64,000 nt of DNA from Nocardioides sp. J54 (lineage in GTDB: Bacteria > Actinomycetota > Actinomycetes > Propionibacteriales > Nocardioidaceae), in contig NZ_JAER01000004.1 of NCBI RefSeq assembly GCF_000519005.1, positions 163,542 through 227,541 on the forward strand, read 5' to 3'. The notes beneath the pieces were generated by a model. The model was not told where the DNA came from and did no database searches. It worked only from the letters and a program-made list of their open reading frames with translations. Of the stretch, positions 53,219-62,011 are shown in pieces. The position numbers and the translations under genes are program-made. Within the stretch, counting starts at the first letter, position 1; every line of letters starts with the position of its first letter.

Positions 53219-54384
53219 CAGTAGCTCCTGGGAAGGCCGAGCACGTGCTCGGCGACGTAGTTGAGGACCATCTCCTGGCTGATCGGCGCGATCCGCATGA
53301 GGCGTGCCTCGCGGAGGTAGCGCTCGACGTGGAACTCCTTGCTGTAGCCCATCCCGCCGTGGACCTGGAGGGCGACGTCGGCGGCGTAGTAGCCCGCCTC
53401 CGCGCACAGCCACTTGGCGTAGTTGGCCTCCGCACCGCACGGCTCCTGCCGGTCGACGAGCCAGGTCGCCTTCTGCAGGACCGCGTCGGCCGCCTCGAGG
53501 CGGATCTTCGCCTCGGCGAGCTGGAAGGACAGGCCCTGGTTGGCGCCGATCGGGCGTCCGAAGACCACGCGGTCCTTGGCGTACTGGGTGCCGCGGCGCA
53601 GCGCCGCCTCGCCGATGCCGAGCATGGCGTTGGCCGCGACGACGCGCTCGGCGTTGAGGCCGGTCAGGATGACCTTGAAGCCCTTGCCGACCTCGCCGAC
53701 GACGTCCTCGTCAGGGACGAACAGGTCGTCGATGAACAGCTCGTTGCTGTCGACGGAGTTGCGGCCCATCTTCGGGATGGCGCGCACGGTGACCTTCTCG
53801 CGGTCGAGCGGCGCGAAGAACACGGTCAGGCCGTCGGTCTTCCTGGCGCACTCGTTGCGCGGCGTGGTGCGGGCCAGGAGGAGCATCCGCTCGGCGCGCT
53901 GGGCGTTGGAGATCCAGACCTTCTTGCCCGAGACCAGCCAGCCGCCGTCGACCTTGCGGGCGAAGGTGGAGATGTTCGTGGTGTCGGTGCCCGCGTCGGG
54001 CTCGGTGACCGCGAAGGAGATCTGCAGGTCTCCCGTGGGCACGCGGGGCAGGAAGCGCTTCTTCAGGTCCTCGCTGGCGTGGTGCAGGATCGGCTCGAAG
54101 CCGAAGATCCCGATGTGCACCGACGAGCAGCCGCCCATGCCGGCGCCGGACGCGGCGATCTCGCGCTCGACGATCGCGGCCTCGGTCACGCCGAGCCCGC
54201 CGCCGCCGTACTCCTCGGGGATGGTCAGGCCGAGCCAGCCGGCCTCGACCATGGCGTCGTAGAACTCCTGGGGGAACTCGTGCTTCTCGTCGCGCTCGGC
54301 CCAGTACTCGTCAGGGAACTCCTTGCACAGGGTGCGGACGGCGTGCCGGATGTCGGCATGCACCTGGTCCTCGGTGAAGTCCAT
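53218..54384 (-). CDS. acyl-CoA dehydrogenase
   Basis: 388 residues from ATG 54384. It has T-E-P-D-A-G-T-D, W-I-S-N-A, Y-A-K-D-R-V-V-F-G, Q-V-H-G-G-M-G-Y, and near the C-terminus I-S-Q-E-M-V with the likely catalytic Glu. It is followed at once by MaoC and SDR genes, so it would create the double bond that these hydrate and oxidise. In a ring-acid pathway this would be the cyclohexane- to cyclohexene-carboxyl-CoA step (inference). Confidence 0.92.
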   Translation of the reverse strand: MDFTEDQVHADIRHAVRTLCKEFPDEYWAERDEKHEFPQEFYDAMVEAGWLGLTIPEEYGGGGLGVTEAAIVEREIAASGAGMGGCSSVHIGIFGFEPILHHASEDLKKRFLPRVPTGDLQISFAVTEPDAGTDTTNISTFARKVDGGWLVSGKKVWISNAQRAERMLLLARTTPRNECARKTDGLTVFFAPLDREKVTVRAIPKMGRNSVDSNELFIDDLFVPDEDVVGEVGKGFKVILTGLNAERVVAANAMLGIGEAALRRGTQYAKDRVVFGRPIGANQGLSFQLAEAKIRLEAADAVLQKATWLVDRQEPCGAEANYAKWLCAEAGYYAADVALQVHGGMGYSKEFHVERYLREARLMRIAPISQEMVLNYVAEHVLGLPRSY

Positions 54385-54428
54385 GGGAGGGGTGCCTCTC
54401 TCGTTCAGGGTGGTGGGAGCCGCGTGGC

Positions 54429-55439
54429 TCAGCGGAAGGCGGGGAGCACCTCGGTGCGGAAGAGCTCGAGGGTGGCGAGGACGTCCTCCTGCGGGAGGCC
54501 GTACCACTGGGCGCGCAGGATGATGTGCGTCAGCCCTGCCGCCTCGAGCTCCTTGAGCGCCGCGATGGCACCCGCCGGGTCGGTGAAGAGGTACGACGAG
54601 TCGGCGACCTCGGTGGCCTTCTCGGCCGTCTGCAGGTGCTTGTAGGCGTCGCCCTGCTGGGGCGCGTTGTACTTCGCGTACTGCGCGGTGAGCTCGCCGC
54701 GGGCGGCGAGGCCGCGGGCGCGGGCGCGCTCGGGGTCGTGGTCGAGCAGCAGCTCGCGGCGCACCACGAGCCGGTTGACCGGCTTGCCGAGGCGCTCGCG
54801 CTCGGTGCGGTAGTGGCCGAGGATGACCTGGAGCCGCTCGGGGTCGACGTGCGGCGGCACGATCCACGCGTCACCGAGGCGGGCGGCGCGCAGCGCACCG
54901 GCCTTGTGCGGGCCGGCGCCGATCCAGATCTCGGGACCGCCGGGCTGCACCGGGCGGAGGCTGATCTTCTCGCCGTCGATGGAGAAGTGCTCGCCCTGGT
55001 GGGTGACGGTCTCGCCGGCCCACAGTCCCCGGATGATCGAGATGCTCTCCTCGAAGCGGCCGACCCGCTGGTCCATGCCGACGCCGAACGAGGCGAACTC
55101 GTTCTCGCGGTAGCCCATGCCGAAGCCGGCCACCGCGCGGCCGCCGGTGATGTGGTCGAGCGTCGCGAAGTCCTCGGCGACGTCCACCGGGTGGCGCAGC
55201 GGGAGGATGAACATGTTGGTGCCGAGCGTCATGTCGCCGGCCTCGGAGGCCATGGCGGCGAGCGTCGGGACCGGCTGGAGGGTGGGCATGCCGCCGAGGT
55301 AGTGCTGCAGCATCCACACGGACTCGATGCCCGACTGCGAGGCAGCACGCACCTGCTCGCGCATCAGCGCGATGCGGTCGGCCGGCACGACGTCCACCGG
55401 GAAGTCGTTCATGATGGCGAGTCCGAACTTCAGCGTCAC
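54429..55439 (-). CDS. LLM-class (luciferase-like) flavin/F420-dependent oxidoreductase
   Basis: 336 residues from GTG 55439 (GAGGGA upstream). Typical LLM barrel: T-L-G-T-N-M-F-I-L-P-L-R-H-P-V, D-H-I-T-G-G-R-A-V-A-G-F-G-M-G-Y-R, E-I-W-I-G-A-G. Actinobacterial members often use F420. It may hydroxylate or reduce a pathway intermediate; which one cannot be said. First gene of its group; an AATCAT-type element lies 23-43 bases upstream. Confidence 0.88.
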   Translation of the reverse strand: MTLKFGLAIMNDFPVDVVPADRIALMREQVRAASQSGIESVWMLQHYLGGMPTLQPVPTLAAMASEAGDMTLGTNMFILPLRHPVDVAEDFATLDHITGGRAVAGFGMGYRENEFASFGVGMDQRVGRFEESISIIRGLWAGETVTHQGEHFSIDGEKISLRPVQPGGPEIWIGAGPHKAGALRAARLGDAWIVPPHVDPERLQVILGHYRTERERLGKPVNRLVVRRELLLDHDPERARARGLAARGELTAQYAKYNAPQQGDAYKHLQTAEKATEVADSSYLFTDPAGAIAALKELEAAGLTHIILRAQWYGLPQEDVLATLELFRTEVLPAFR

Positions 55440-55461
55440 GGTTCCCTCACTCGTTCGATGC

Positions 55462-55482
55462 TATTGATAGTCATGATTATGG
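55462..55482. promoter_or_regulatory. island regulatory element before the LLM operon
   Basis: TATTGATAGTCATGATTATGG. Its reverse complement contains ATGACTATCAATA, matching 11 of 13 bases of the dctQ site ATGATTAGCAATA. It occupies the only sizeable gap (73 bases) inside the 60.7-52 kb series of minus-strand genes, so it splits that series into two transcription units. Confidence 0.6.
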
Positions 55483-55512
55483 GTCCTTGACCGACGAAGG
55501 TCAAGGGGTGCC

Positions 55513-56247
55513 TCACCCCTGGGTGAGGTAGCCGCCGTCGACGCGGTAGCAGGAGCCGGTGACGAACGAGGCTGCGTCGGACAGCAGGAAGCCCACGACC
55601 TCGGCCACGTCCTCGGCGGTCCCCAGCCGGCCGAGCGGGTGCTTGCGGCCGAGCGCCGCGCGCTCGTCGGCGTCGCGCCAGGTGCGCAGCAGCGCGGTGT
55701 CGATGAACCCGGGGGCGACCGCGTTGACGCGGATCCCGCGGTCGGCGTACGCGAGGGCGGTGCTCTTCGTGAGCCCCTCGACGGCGTGCTTGGTCGCGGC
55801 GTACGCCGGGGCGTTCGGGCTCGCGGCGGTGCCCATCACCGAGGAGATGTTGACGATGCTGCCGCCGTCGGCCATCACCCGCACCTCCTCGCGCAGGCAC
55901 AGGAAGAGCCCGGTGAGGCCGATGTCGAGGACCCGCTGCCACTCGTCGATCGCGTAGTCGCCGACCGGCTTCGACGGGCCACCGACCGCGACGAGGTTGA
56001 CCGCGCCGACCAGCTCGCCGGCGGCGGTCGCGGCGCCGACGGCCTCGGCGACCTGGTCGGGCTCGCGCACGTCGCAGTCGACGACGACCGGTCGCGCACC
56101 CGCGGCCTCGACGTCGCGGAGCAGGTCGTCGCCGACCGTGCCGGGCAGGTCGGCGAGGACGACGGTGTCGGCACCCTGCGCGGCGAGCACGGACGTCGCC
56201 GCCCCGATGCCTCCGGCGGCGCCGAAGACGACCACGGCGCGGCTCAT
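55513..56247 (-). CDS. short-chain dehydrogenase/reductase
   Basis: 244 residues. The cofactor motif is G-A-A-G-G-I-G-A (Ala for the first Thr-Gly), the catalytic Ser lies in I-S-S-V-M-G, and Tyr/Lys in A-Y-A-A-T-K. D-L-P after strand 2 suggests NAD. It ends the ligase-aldolase-ADH-SDR operon; its ATG overlaps the ADH stop by four bases. It may act on a ring hydroxyl or hydroxyacyl-CoA. Confidence 0.88.
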   Translation of the reverse strand: MSRAVVVFGAAGGIGAATSVLAAQGADTVVLADLPGTVGDDLLRDVEAAGARPVVVDCDVREPDQVAEAVGAATAAGELVGAVNLVAVGGPSKPVGDYAIDEWQRVLDIGLTGLFLCLREEVRVMADGGSIVNISSVMGTAASPNAPAYAATKHAVEGLTKSTALAYADRGIRVNAVAPGFIDTALLRTWRDADERAALGRKHPLGRLGTAEDVAEVVGFLLSDAASFVTGSCYRVDGGYLTQG

Positions 56248-57263
56248 GGCCGCACCACGACCCGGCCGAGCACCTTCCCGGCGTCGAGCCGCTCGTAGGC
56301 GGCGTCCACGTCCTCCAAACCGACCTCCTCGGTCTCCACGGTCACCTGGCCGTCGGCGGCCAGGGCGAGCAGGTCGACCAGCTGCGGCCGACCTCCCCAG
56401 AACGGCAGGTCCACCGTCGCACCGAAGGGCAGAGCGTGCATCCCCACCGGCAGGCGGCCCGCGCCGACCCCGACGATGGAGATCCGGCCGTCCACGGCGA
56501 CCATCGCGGCCGCGGCGTCGAGCGTGGGCTGCGCCCCCACGAAGTCGAGCACGGTGTCCGCGCCACCGTCGAGCAGGTCGCGCACCTCGGTGGCGACGTC
56601 GGACGAGGACAGCACGGTGCGGGTGGCGCCGAGACGCTCGGCGAGCGCGAGCTTGTCGGCGTCCACGTCGATGGCGACCACCTCGCGGTAGCCGGAGGTG
56701 CGGGCCAGCTGCACGGCGACGTGGCCCAGGCCGCCGACGCCGATGACCACCGCGGCACCGCGCGCGGCCAGCGGCCGCTGTGCGGTGGCCCGGTCGATCG
56801 CGTTGAAGGCGGTCAGTCCGGCGTCGGTCAGGGCAGCGCCCTGCACCGGGTCGACCTTCGACGGCACCAGGTACGACGCCTCCACGGCGGCGTACTCCGC
56901 CAGCGCGCCGGGTCCGCCGAAGCCGGGCATCACGCCCCGCGGCGGGCGCGGGCAGCAGTTCTCGAAGCCGCTGGCGCAGGCGTGGCAGGTGCGGCACCCG
57001 CGCGGGCCGTAGCCGACGACCTGGTCGCCGACGGCGAGGCCCGTGACCCCGGCGCCGAGCTCGACGACCTCGCCGGCGAGCTCGTGCCCCATCACGATCG
57101 GCAGGGCGAACGGGTGCTGGTCGGGCGTGCGGGCGGCCAGCGTCAGGTCCGAGTGGCACAACCCGGCCGCCCGCACCCGGACCACCACCTCGCCGGGTGC
57201 GGGCGTCGGATCAGGGACCTCGGCGAGCCCACGGCCCGCCTCGGTCAGCAGGTAGGCCCTCAC
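56244..57263 (-). CDS. zinc alcohol dehydrogenase (MDR family)
   Basis: 339 residues from GTG 57263 (GTGA overlap with the upstream gene). Catalytic zinc residues lie in G-L-C-H-S-D and M-G-H-E; the structural zinc lobe C-R-T-C-H-A-C-A-S-G-F-E-N-C-C is complete; the Rossmann motif is G-V-G-G-L-G-H-V. It should oxidise a primary or secondary alcohol with NAD. Co-translated with the CitE-like gene before and the SDR after. Confidence 0.92.
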   Translation of the reverse strand: MRAYLLTEAGRGLAEVPDPTPAPGEVVVRVRAAGLCHSDLTLAARTPDQHPFALPIVMGHELAGEVVELGAGVTGLAVGDQVVGYGPRGCRTCHACASGFENCCPRPPRGVMPGFGGPGALAEYAAVEASYLVPSKVDPVQGAALTDAGLTAFNAIDRATAQRPLAARGAAVVIGVGGLGHVAVQLARTSGYREVVAIDVDADKLALAERLGATRTVLSSSDVATEVRDLLDGGADTVLDFVGAQPTLDAAAAMVAVDGRISIVGVGAGRLPVGMHALPFGATVDLPFWGGRPQLVDLLALAADGQVTVETEEVGLEDVDAAYERLDAGKVLGRVVVRP

Positions 57264-58153
57264 GCCGGGGTCGCGCTCCCCCGGACGAGTCGGGCGTGGG
57301 CGAGCCAGTCCCGGGCCTTGTCGGCGTGGGCGAGGTCGATGTGCTGCCCGCGGAAGCGGACGGCGCCCTGGCCCTCGGCGACCGCGCGGTCCATCGTCGC
57401 CACCAGCTCCTCGTGGTAGGCGACCTCCTCGTCGCTGGGCGTGAACACCTCGTGCACGACCGGGACGTGGCTGGGGTGGATCACGATCATGCCGCGGAAG
57501 CCCAGCTGCAGGCCGTAGTCGGCGAAGCTGCGCAGGCCGTCGAGGTCCGCGAGGTCCTCCCACAGGCCGGTGAGCGGGTGCAGCCCGTTCTGCCGGCAGG
57601 CGAGCAGGATCCGGCTGCGGAGGTAGAGGGTCTCGCTCCCCTCGCGCGACTGCCGGTAGCCCACCGCACGGGCGATGTCGGCGTGCTCGGAGGTCGGGCC
57701 GATCATCGCGCCGACGCGCGGGGAGGCGGCGGCGATCTCGAAGCAGTTGGTGATCGCGTCGACCATCTCGACCGGGACGATCATCTCCAGGCCCTCGGCG
57801 CCGTTGCGCGCCTCGAACCAGTCGATCATCGTCTCCCACCGCAGCACGTCGGTGGCGTCCTTGATCTTCGGCGCGAAGATGCCGTCGAGCTCGGGGCAGA
57901 CGACGGCCTCTAGGTCGGCGCCGGTCATCTTCGTGGCCAGCGCGTTGGGCCGCACGAAGAGGCCGACCTCCGGGCGCTCGGCCCGCAGCTTCGGCAGGGT
58001 CTCGCGCACCGTGGCCCGGGCCTCGGCCTTGCGGTCGTGCGGCACGGAGTCCTCGAGGTCGAGGACCACGCAGTCCGCCCCGGCAGCCAGGGCCTTGAAC
58101 GCCCAGTCCGGCTTGTGGGCGGGGACGAACAGGATGCTCCGGTAGGGGTGCAC
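57260..58153 (-). CDS. HpcH/HpaI or CitE-like lyase
   Basis: 297 residues from GTG 58153. It has S-I-L-F-V-P-A-H-K-P-D-W, the CitE motif V-L-D-L-E-D-S-V-P, R-P-N-A, and V-P-V-E-M-V-D-A-I. The family includes citrate-lyase beta subunits, malyl-CoA and citramalyl-CoA lyases. Such an enzyme could cleave a 3-hydroxy-diacyl-CoA or act as a (3S)-malyl-CoA-type thioesterase. It lies three bases after the ligase stop, so it belongs to the same pathway. Substrate unknown. Confidence 0.87.
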   Translation of the reverse strand: MHPYRSILFVPAHKPDWAFKALAAGADCVVLDLEDSVPHDRKAEARATVRETLPKLRAERPEVGLFVRPNALATKMTGADLEAVVCPELDGIFAPKIKDATDVLRWETMIDWFEARNGAEGLEMIVPVEMVDAITNCFEIAAASPRVGAMIGPTSEHADIARAVGYRQSREGSETLYLRSRILLACRQNGLHPLTGLWEDLADLDGLRSFADYGLQLGFRGMIVIHPSHVPVVHEVFTPSDEEVAYHEELVATMDRAVAEGQGAVRFRGQHIDLAHADKARDWLAHARLVRGSATPA

Positions 58154-58156
58154 GGC

Positions 58157-59824
58157 TCAGGCCTCCCGGTCGTGGGTGTCGGGGGTGACGCCGAGGGCGC
58201 GCAGCTTGGCCTTCTGCACGCGCTGCGACGGCGTCTTGGGCAGCTCGTCGACGAAGCGCAGGTAGCGCGGGACGGCGAACGACGGGATGCGCGAGTCGCA
58301 GTGCGCCCACAGCTCCTCGGCGGTCGGGGTCGGGTGGTCGCCACCGGTGATCACGTAGGCCATCACCTCGTCCTCGCCGGCCTCGCTCGACGCCGGGACC
58401 GCGATGACCGCGGTCTCGACGACGGCCGGGTGGGCCAGGATCGAGGTCTCGATCTCGTAGGAGCTGATGTTCTCCCCGCGGCGGCGCAGCGCGTCCTTGA
58501 AGCGGTCGACGAAGTAGAACCAGCCGTCCTCGTCGCGGCGCAGCGCGTCGCCGGTGTGGAACCACAGGTTGCGCCAGGCCTCGACGGTCTTGTCCGCCAT
58601 GTTGAAGTAGCCCATCGAGCAGATGAAGGGCACCTTCGGGCGCACGACGAGCTCGCCGATCTCGCCGACCGCGACCTCCTCGTCGGTGACCGGGTCGACC
58701 AGGCGGACGTCGAACCACTCATCGGCCGCGAGGCCGGCCGCACCGGCGGGGCGGTCCACGCCGTACGGCGAGATGATCGGCGCGGAGGTCTCGGTCAGGC
58801 CGAAGACCTCGACGAACGCCTCGATGCCGTAGCGCTCCTTCATCGGCTCGACCAGGGTGGCCGCGGTGGGAGCGGCGAACACGCAGCGCAGCGGGTTGTC
58901 GGCGTCGTCCTCGCGCCGGTCCTGCTTCCAGATGAAGTCCATCATCACGCCGATGAAGTTGGTGACCGTCACGCGGCTCTCGCGCAGCTGGTCGACCCAG
59001 CGGCTGGCGGAGAACTTGCTGCGGGTGACGAAGCGGGCGCCCGCGACCAGGGTCGGGTATGCCGCCATGAACTGCGCGTTGCCGTGGAAGAGCGGCGTCA
59101 CCGACATCCACGCGTCGTCCGGGGTGAGCCGGACGAGCGAGACGCACTCGTCGGCGAAGAAGTACATCTGCGCGTGCGGCATCGCGACGCCCTTGCTCGG
59201 GCCGGTGGTGCCGGAGGTGAAGAGCACCGAGGCGAGGTCCTGCGGGCGCACCTCGGGCAGCTCGATGGTGCCGTCGACGACCTCGGGCGCGGTGGCCTGC
59301 TCGTCGAGCTCCTCGAACGGCGCGGCGTCCCAGCCGGCGTCGCGGAGGGTGGCCAGCGCCTCGTCGCGGGAGCCGGTGTCGATGACCCAGAACTTGCGGA
59401 TCGACTTGGCCGCCTCGGCGATGGCCACGAAGCGCGCGGCGTACACGTCGTCGACGACCGCCAGCGTGGCCTCGACGGTGCTCACCTGGTGGGCGAGGAA
59501 GTCGTGCTCGTAGGCGGTGTTGATCGGCACCTCGACGAGGCCAGCGACGGCCGTGCCCAGCCAGGTGCGGACGAACTTCGAGGAGTTCTGCGCGACGAGG
59601 ACGACCCGGTCACCCTGCTCGGCGCCGGCGTGCAGGAAGCTGCGGCCGACCCGCTCGGCGGCGGCGAGGATCTCGGCGTAGGTCCAGGTGGCTGACTCCT
59701 CGGGGCAGTCCAGCCACACGGAGTCGGGACGCTCCGTGGCGTGGTGGCGCAGCACCGTCGGCAGCGCCCACTGGCTGCGGTCCTCGAAGGTGGGCGTGAG
59801 GTCTCGGTAGTAGCGGAAGGTCAC
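58157..59824 (-). CDS. AMP-forming acyl-CoA synthetase (carboxylic acid:CoA ligase)
   Basis: 555 residues from GTG 59824. The P-loop-like motif L-F-T-S-G-T-T-G-P-S-K-G, the core F-G-L-T-E-T, W-F-H-T-G-D-A, D-R-F-K-D-A-L-R-R-R-G-E-N-I-S and the catalytic Lys in Q-R-V-Q-K are all present. It should activate a free acid with ATP and CoA. The family cannot be assigned a substrate by eye, but caiC/fadD-type ligases are similar. The sirtuin at 23.7 kb might regulate it by deacylating the catalytic Lys (family knowledge, inference here). Confidence 0.92.
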   Translation of the reverse strand: MTFRYYRDLTPTFEDRSQWALPTVLRHHATERPDSVWLDCPEESATWTYAEILAAAERVGRSFLHAGAEQGDRVVLVAQNSSKFVRTWLGTAVAGLVEVPINTAYEHDFLAHQVSTVEATLAVVDDVYAARFVAIAEAAKSIRKFWVIDTGSRDEALATLRDAGWDAAPFEELDEQATAPEVVDGTIELPEVRPQDLASVLFTSGTTGPSKGVAMPHAQMYFFADECVSLVRLTPDDAWMSVTPLFHGNAQFMAAYPTLVAGARFVTRSKFSASRWVDQLRESRVTVTNFIGVMMDFIWKQDRREDDADNPLRCVFAAPTAATLVEPMKERYGIEAFVEVFGLTETSAPIISPYGVDRPAGAAGLAADEWFDVRLVDPVTDEEVAVGEIGELVVRPKVPFICSMGYFNMADKTVEAWRNLWFHTGDALRRDEDGWFYFVDRFKDALRRRGENISSYEIETSILAHPAVVETAVIAVPASSEAGEDEVMAYVITGGDHPTPTAEELWAHCDSRIPSFAVPRYLRFVDELPKTPSQRVQKAKLRALGVTPDTHDREA

Positions 59825-59833
59825 GACAGGTCC

Positions 59834-60655
59834 TCAGTTCTGGGGGTTCTCGGCGGGGTCGGTGCCACGCGCGGTGGCGGCGGCGCGCGCACGGCGGGCG
59901 CTGCGGAAGTCGGGCTTGCGCTTCTCCAGGAAGGCGTTGGCGCCCTCGAGCATGTCCTCGCTGCCGATGGCCTGGATGAGCATCCCGAGGCCGGCGGACA
60001 TGTTGTCGCGGGACTGGTGCCACCACTGGTTGGAGCTGATCTTGGCGATCTCGAGGTAGCGCGGGCTGAGGCGGTCGATCTCGGCGAGCCAGCGCTCGAC
60101 GGCCTCCTCGAGGCCGTCGTCGGCGACGACCTCGTTGACCAGGCCCATCGCGAGGGCCTGGTCGGAGCTGTAGCGACGGCAGAGCATGGCCATCTCCTTG
60201 GCCCGCTTCTCGCCGATCTGGACCGACATCAGGTTGGTCGCACCCAGGACCGGGGCCGAGCCGACGCGCGGCCCGGTCTGGCCGAAGGTGGAGCGCTGCG
60301 TCGCGATGGCGAAGTCGCAGGCGACGACGAGCTCGTTGCCGCCACCGGCCGCGGCACCGTCGACGGCGGCGATCACCGGTCGCGGGCAGGCGCGGATCGC
60401 GTCGACCAGGCGCAGCGACGTGGTGAACAGCGCGCGCAGCTGCTCGGGGTCCGGCTCACCCAGCTGGTTGAGCGCACCACCGGCACAGAAGGCACCGCCG
60501 GCGCCGGTGAGGACCACGGCATCGGCGGATGCGGCATCCTCGAAGGCGGCGATCATCGTCTGCGCCATCTCCAGGTCGTAGGCGTTGAGCCGCTCGGGGC
60601 GGTTGATGGTGATCCAGCGGGCGGTGCCCCTGGTCTCCACCTCGATCGTGGCCAT
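59834..60655 (-). CDS. MenB/BadI-type crotonase (probable ring-opening hydrolase)
   Basis: 273 residues. Crotonase oxyanion motifs G-A-F-C-A-G-G-A and A-A-A-G-G-G-N-E are present. The segment F-G-Q-T-G-P-R-V-G-S, then L-C-R-R-Y-S-S-D-Q-A-L-A-M-G-L-V-N and the end E-K-R-K-P-D-F-R are hallmarks of the group with MenB (naphthoyl-CoA synthase) and BadI (2-ketocyclohexanecarboxyl-CoA hydrolase). The Asp that follows V-G-S-x in MenB is not there (V-G-S-A-P-V-L-G), so chemistry may differ. With no other men genes near, and a ligase, dehydrogenase, hydratase and SDR downstream, a BadI-like ring hydrolase is the better reading. First gene of the operon. Confidence 0.85.
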   Translation of the reverse strand: MATIEVETRGTARWITINRPERLNAYDLEMAQTMIAAFEDAASADAVVLTGAGGAFCAGGALNQLGEPDPEQLRALFTTSLRLVDAIRACPRPVIAAVDGAAAGGGNELVVACDFAIATQRSTFGQTGPRVGSAPVLGATNLMSVQIGEKRAKEMAMLCRRYSSDQALAMGLVNEVVADDGLEEAVERWLAEIDRLSPRYLEIAKISSNQWWHQSRDNMSAGLGMLIQAIGSEDMLEGANAFLEKRKPDFRSARRARAAATARGTDPAENPQN

Positions 60656-60689
60656 GGTGTCCTCCCGTTCGTCCGACCCGCGGCACGCT

Positions 60690-60728
60690 AATCCATAGTT
60701 TTGATGATCAGCAATATACGGTAATGTC
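60690..60728. promoter_or_regulatory. divergent promoter region with island element
   Basis: In the 138-base gap, ATGATCAGCAATA (60705-60717) matches the dctQ site at 12 of 13 bases. For the plus-strand alcohol dehydrogenase a -35 TTTTGA (60700-60705) and -10 TAATGT (60723-60728) are 17 bases apart, so the element fills the spacer. CTAATCCATAG (60689-60699) may serve the minus-strand crotonase operon. Confidence 0.6.
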
Positions 60729-60793
60729 CGTCACACCGGCAACCACGGAGCAGCCGTTGGAACCGCCGGCAGGGACGAGCAGGAGGAGCGATC

Positions 60794-61888
60794 GTGGGCA
60801 GGTCCGTGGTCAGGGGAGCCGTGCTCCCCGCGTTCAACGCATCGGTGGAGCTGGGCGAGGTCGAGGTCGACGCGCCCGGGCCGTCCGAGGTGCGCGTCCG
60901 TACGGCGGCGACGGGGATCTGCCACTCCGACGCCCACGCCCAGACGGGCGGGATCCCCGGCATCGAGGTGCCGATGGTGCTCGGCCACGAGGCGGCCGGT
61001 GTCGTCATCGAGGTCGGCAGCGCCGTCACCACGGTGAAGCCGGGCGACCACGTCGTCATCGGCCCCGCGCAGTCGTGCGGCACCTGCGCCTGGTGCAGCC
61101 AGGGCCTGCCGCAGCACTGCAGCAACCTCGGTCGCGTGCGTGCGGCGGGTGAGCCGCCGCGGCTGACCGTGAACGGCCAGCCCGCCACCCAGTTCGTCGG
61201 CGTCGGCAGCTTCGCCGAGGAGATGGTCGTGCACGTCAACAGCGTCGCCGTCGTCCCCGAGAAGATGCCGCTCGACAAGGCCGCCCTGCTCGGGTGCGCC
61301 GTCATCACCGGCCTCGGCGCGGTCCGCCACTCGGCCGCCGTCCGCTTCGGCGACACCGTCGCCGTCGTCGGCTGCGGCGGCGTCGGGCTGAGCGCCGTCC
61401 AGGGCGCGGTCCTCGCCGGCGCGTCGCGGATCATCGCGGTCGACCGGATGCCCGAGAAGCTCGAGGTCGCCCGGAAGCTCGGCGCGACCGACACCATCGA
61501 CGCCGGCGCCACCGACCCGGTCGCCGCGGTCAAGGAGCTGACCGGCGGTGTCGACCACGCCATCGAGGCCGTCGGCATCCCCGCCACGATCGCCCAGGCC
61601 TTCGCGATGCTGCGCACCCGCGGCACCGCCACGGTCGTCGGCCTCGCCCGGCCGGGCGACACGGTCAGCCTGCCGACGATGGACCTGCTCTCGGAGAAGC
61701 GGCTGCAGGGCTCGCGCCTGGGCGGCACCCGCGCCCGGGTCGACATCCCGCTCTACGCCGAGATGTACCTCAACGGTCGCCTCGACCTCGACGTCCTCCA
61801 GGGCGCGACGGTCGACCTCGCGGGCCTGCCCGCCGCCCTCGACGGGCTGGACCACTCGCCCGCCGCGCGCACCGTGGTCGTCTACTGA
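60794..61888 (+). CDS. zinc alcohol dehydrogenase, class III/NDMA-dependent-like
   Basis: 364 residues from GTG 60794 (GGAGGAG at 60782-60788). Catalytic zinc residues lie in G-I-C-H-S-D and L-G-H-E; the structural zinc lobe C-G-T-C-A-W-C-x8-C is present; the Rossmann motif is G-C-G-G-V-G-L. The A-V-L-P-A-F-N start and length recall the group of mycothiol/NDMA-dependent alcohol dehydrogenases of Actinobacteria. It probably oxidises an alcohol upstream of the acid pathway. Single gene, divergent from the ring-opening operon, followed by a terminator. Confidence 0.9.
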   Translation: MGRSVVRGAVLPAFNASVELGEVEVDAPGPSEVRVRTAATGICHSDAHAQTGGIPGIEVPMVLGHEAAGVVIEVGSAVTTVKPGDHVVIGPAQSCGTCAWCSQGLPQHCSNLGRVRAAGEPPRLTVNGQPATQFVGVGSFAEEMVVHVNSVAVVPEKMPLDKAALLGCAVITGLGAVRHSAAVRFGDTVAVVGCGGVGLSAVQGAVLAGASRIIAVDRMPEKLEVARKLGATDTIDAGATDPVAAVKELTGGVDHAIEAVGIPATIAQAFAMLRTRGTATVVGLARPGDTVSLPTMDLLSEKRLQGSRLGGTRARVDIPLYAEMYLNGRLDLDVLQGATVDLAGLPAALDGLDHSPAARTVVVY

Positions 61889-61921
61889 CCACCCGCCCGC
61901 GACCCCGCGGGCACCCCAGCT

Positions 61922-61968
61922 CCGGCCGGGCGCCATCCTTTCCGACGGTGCCGTTGGCGCCCGGCCGG
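61922..61968 (+). terminator. terminator hairpin after the alcohol dehydrogenase
   Basis: A perfect 14-base stem (61922-61935 with 61955-61968) around a 19-base loop, 33 bases after the stop. Confidence 0.75.
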
Positions 61969-62011
61969 CAACTACCTTCGCCCTGCTCCCCAACCGTCCT
62001 CGGCCTGCCGG

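Noticed and set aside
59834..60655. menB of menaquinone synthesis
   Set aside because: No other men genes nearby, the typical Asp after V-G-S is missing, and the gene heads a CoA-ligase catabolic operon.
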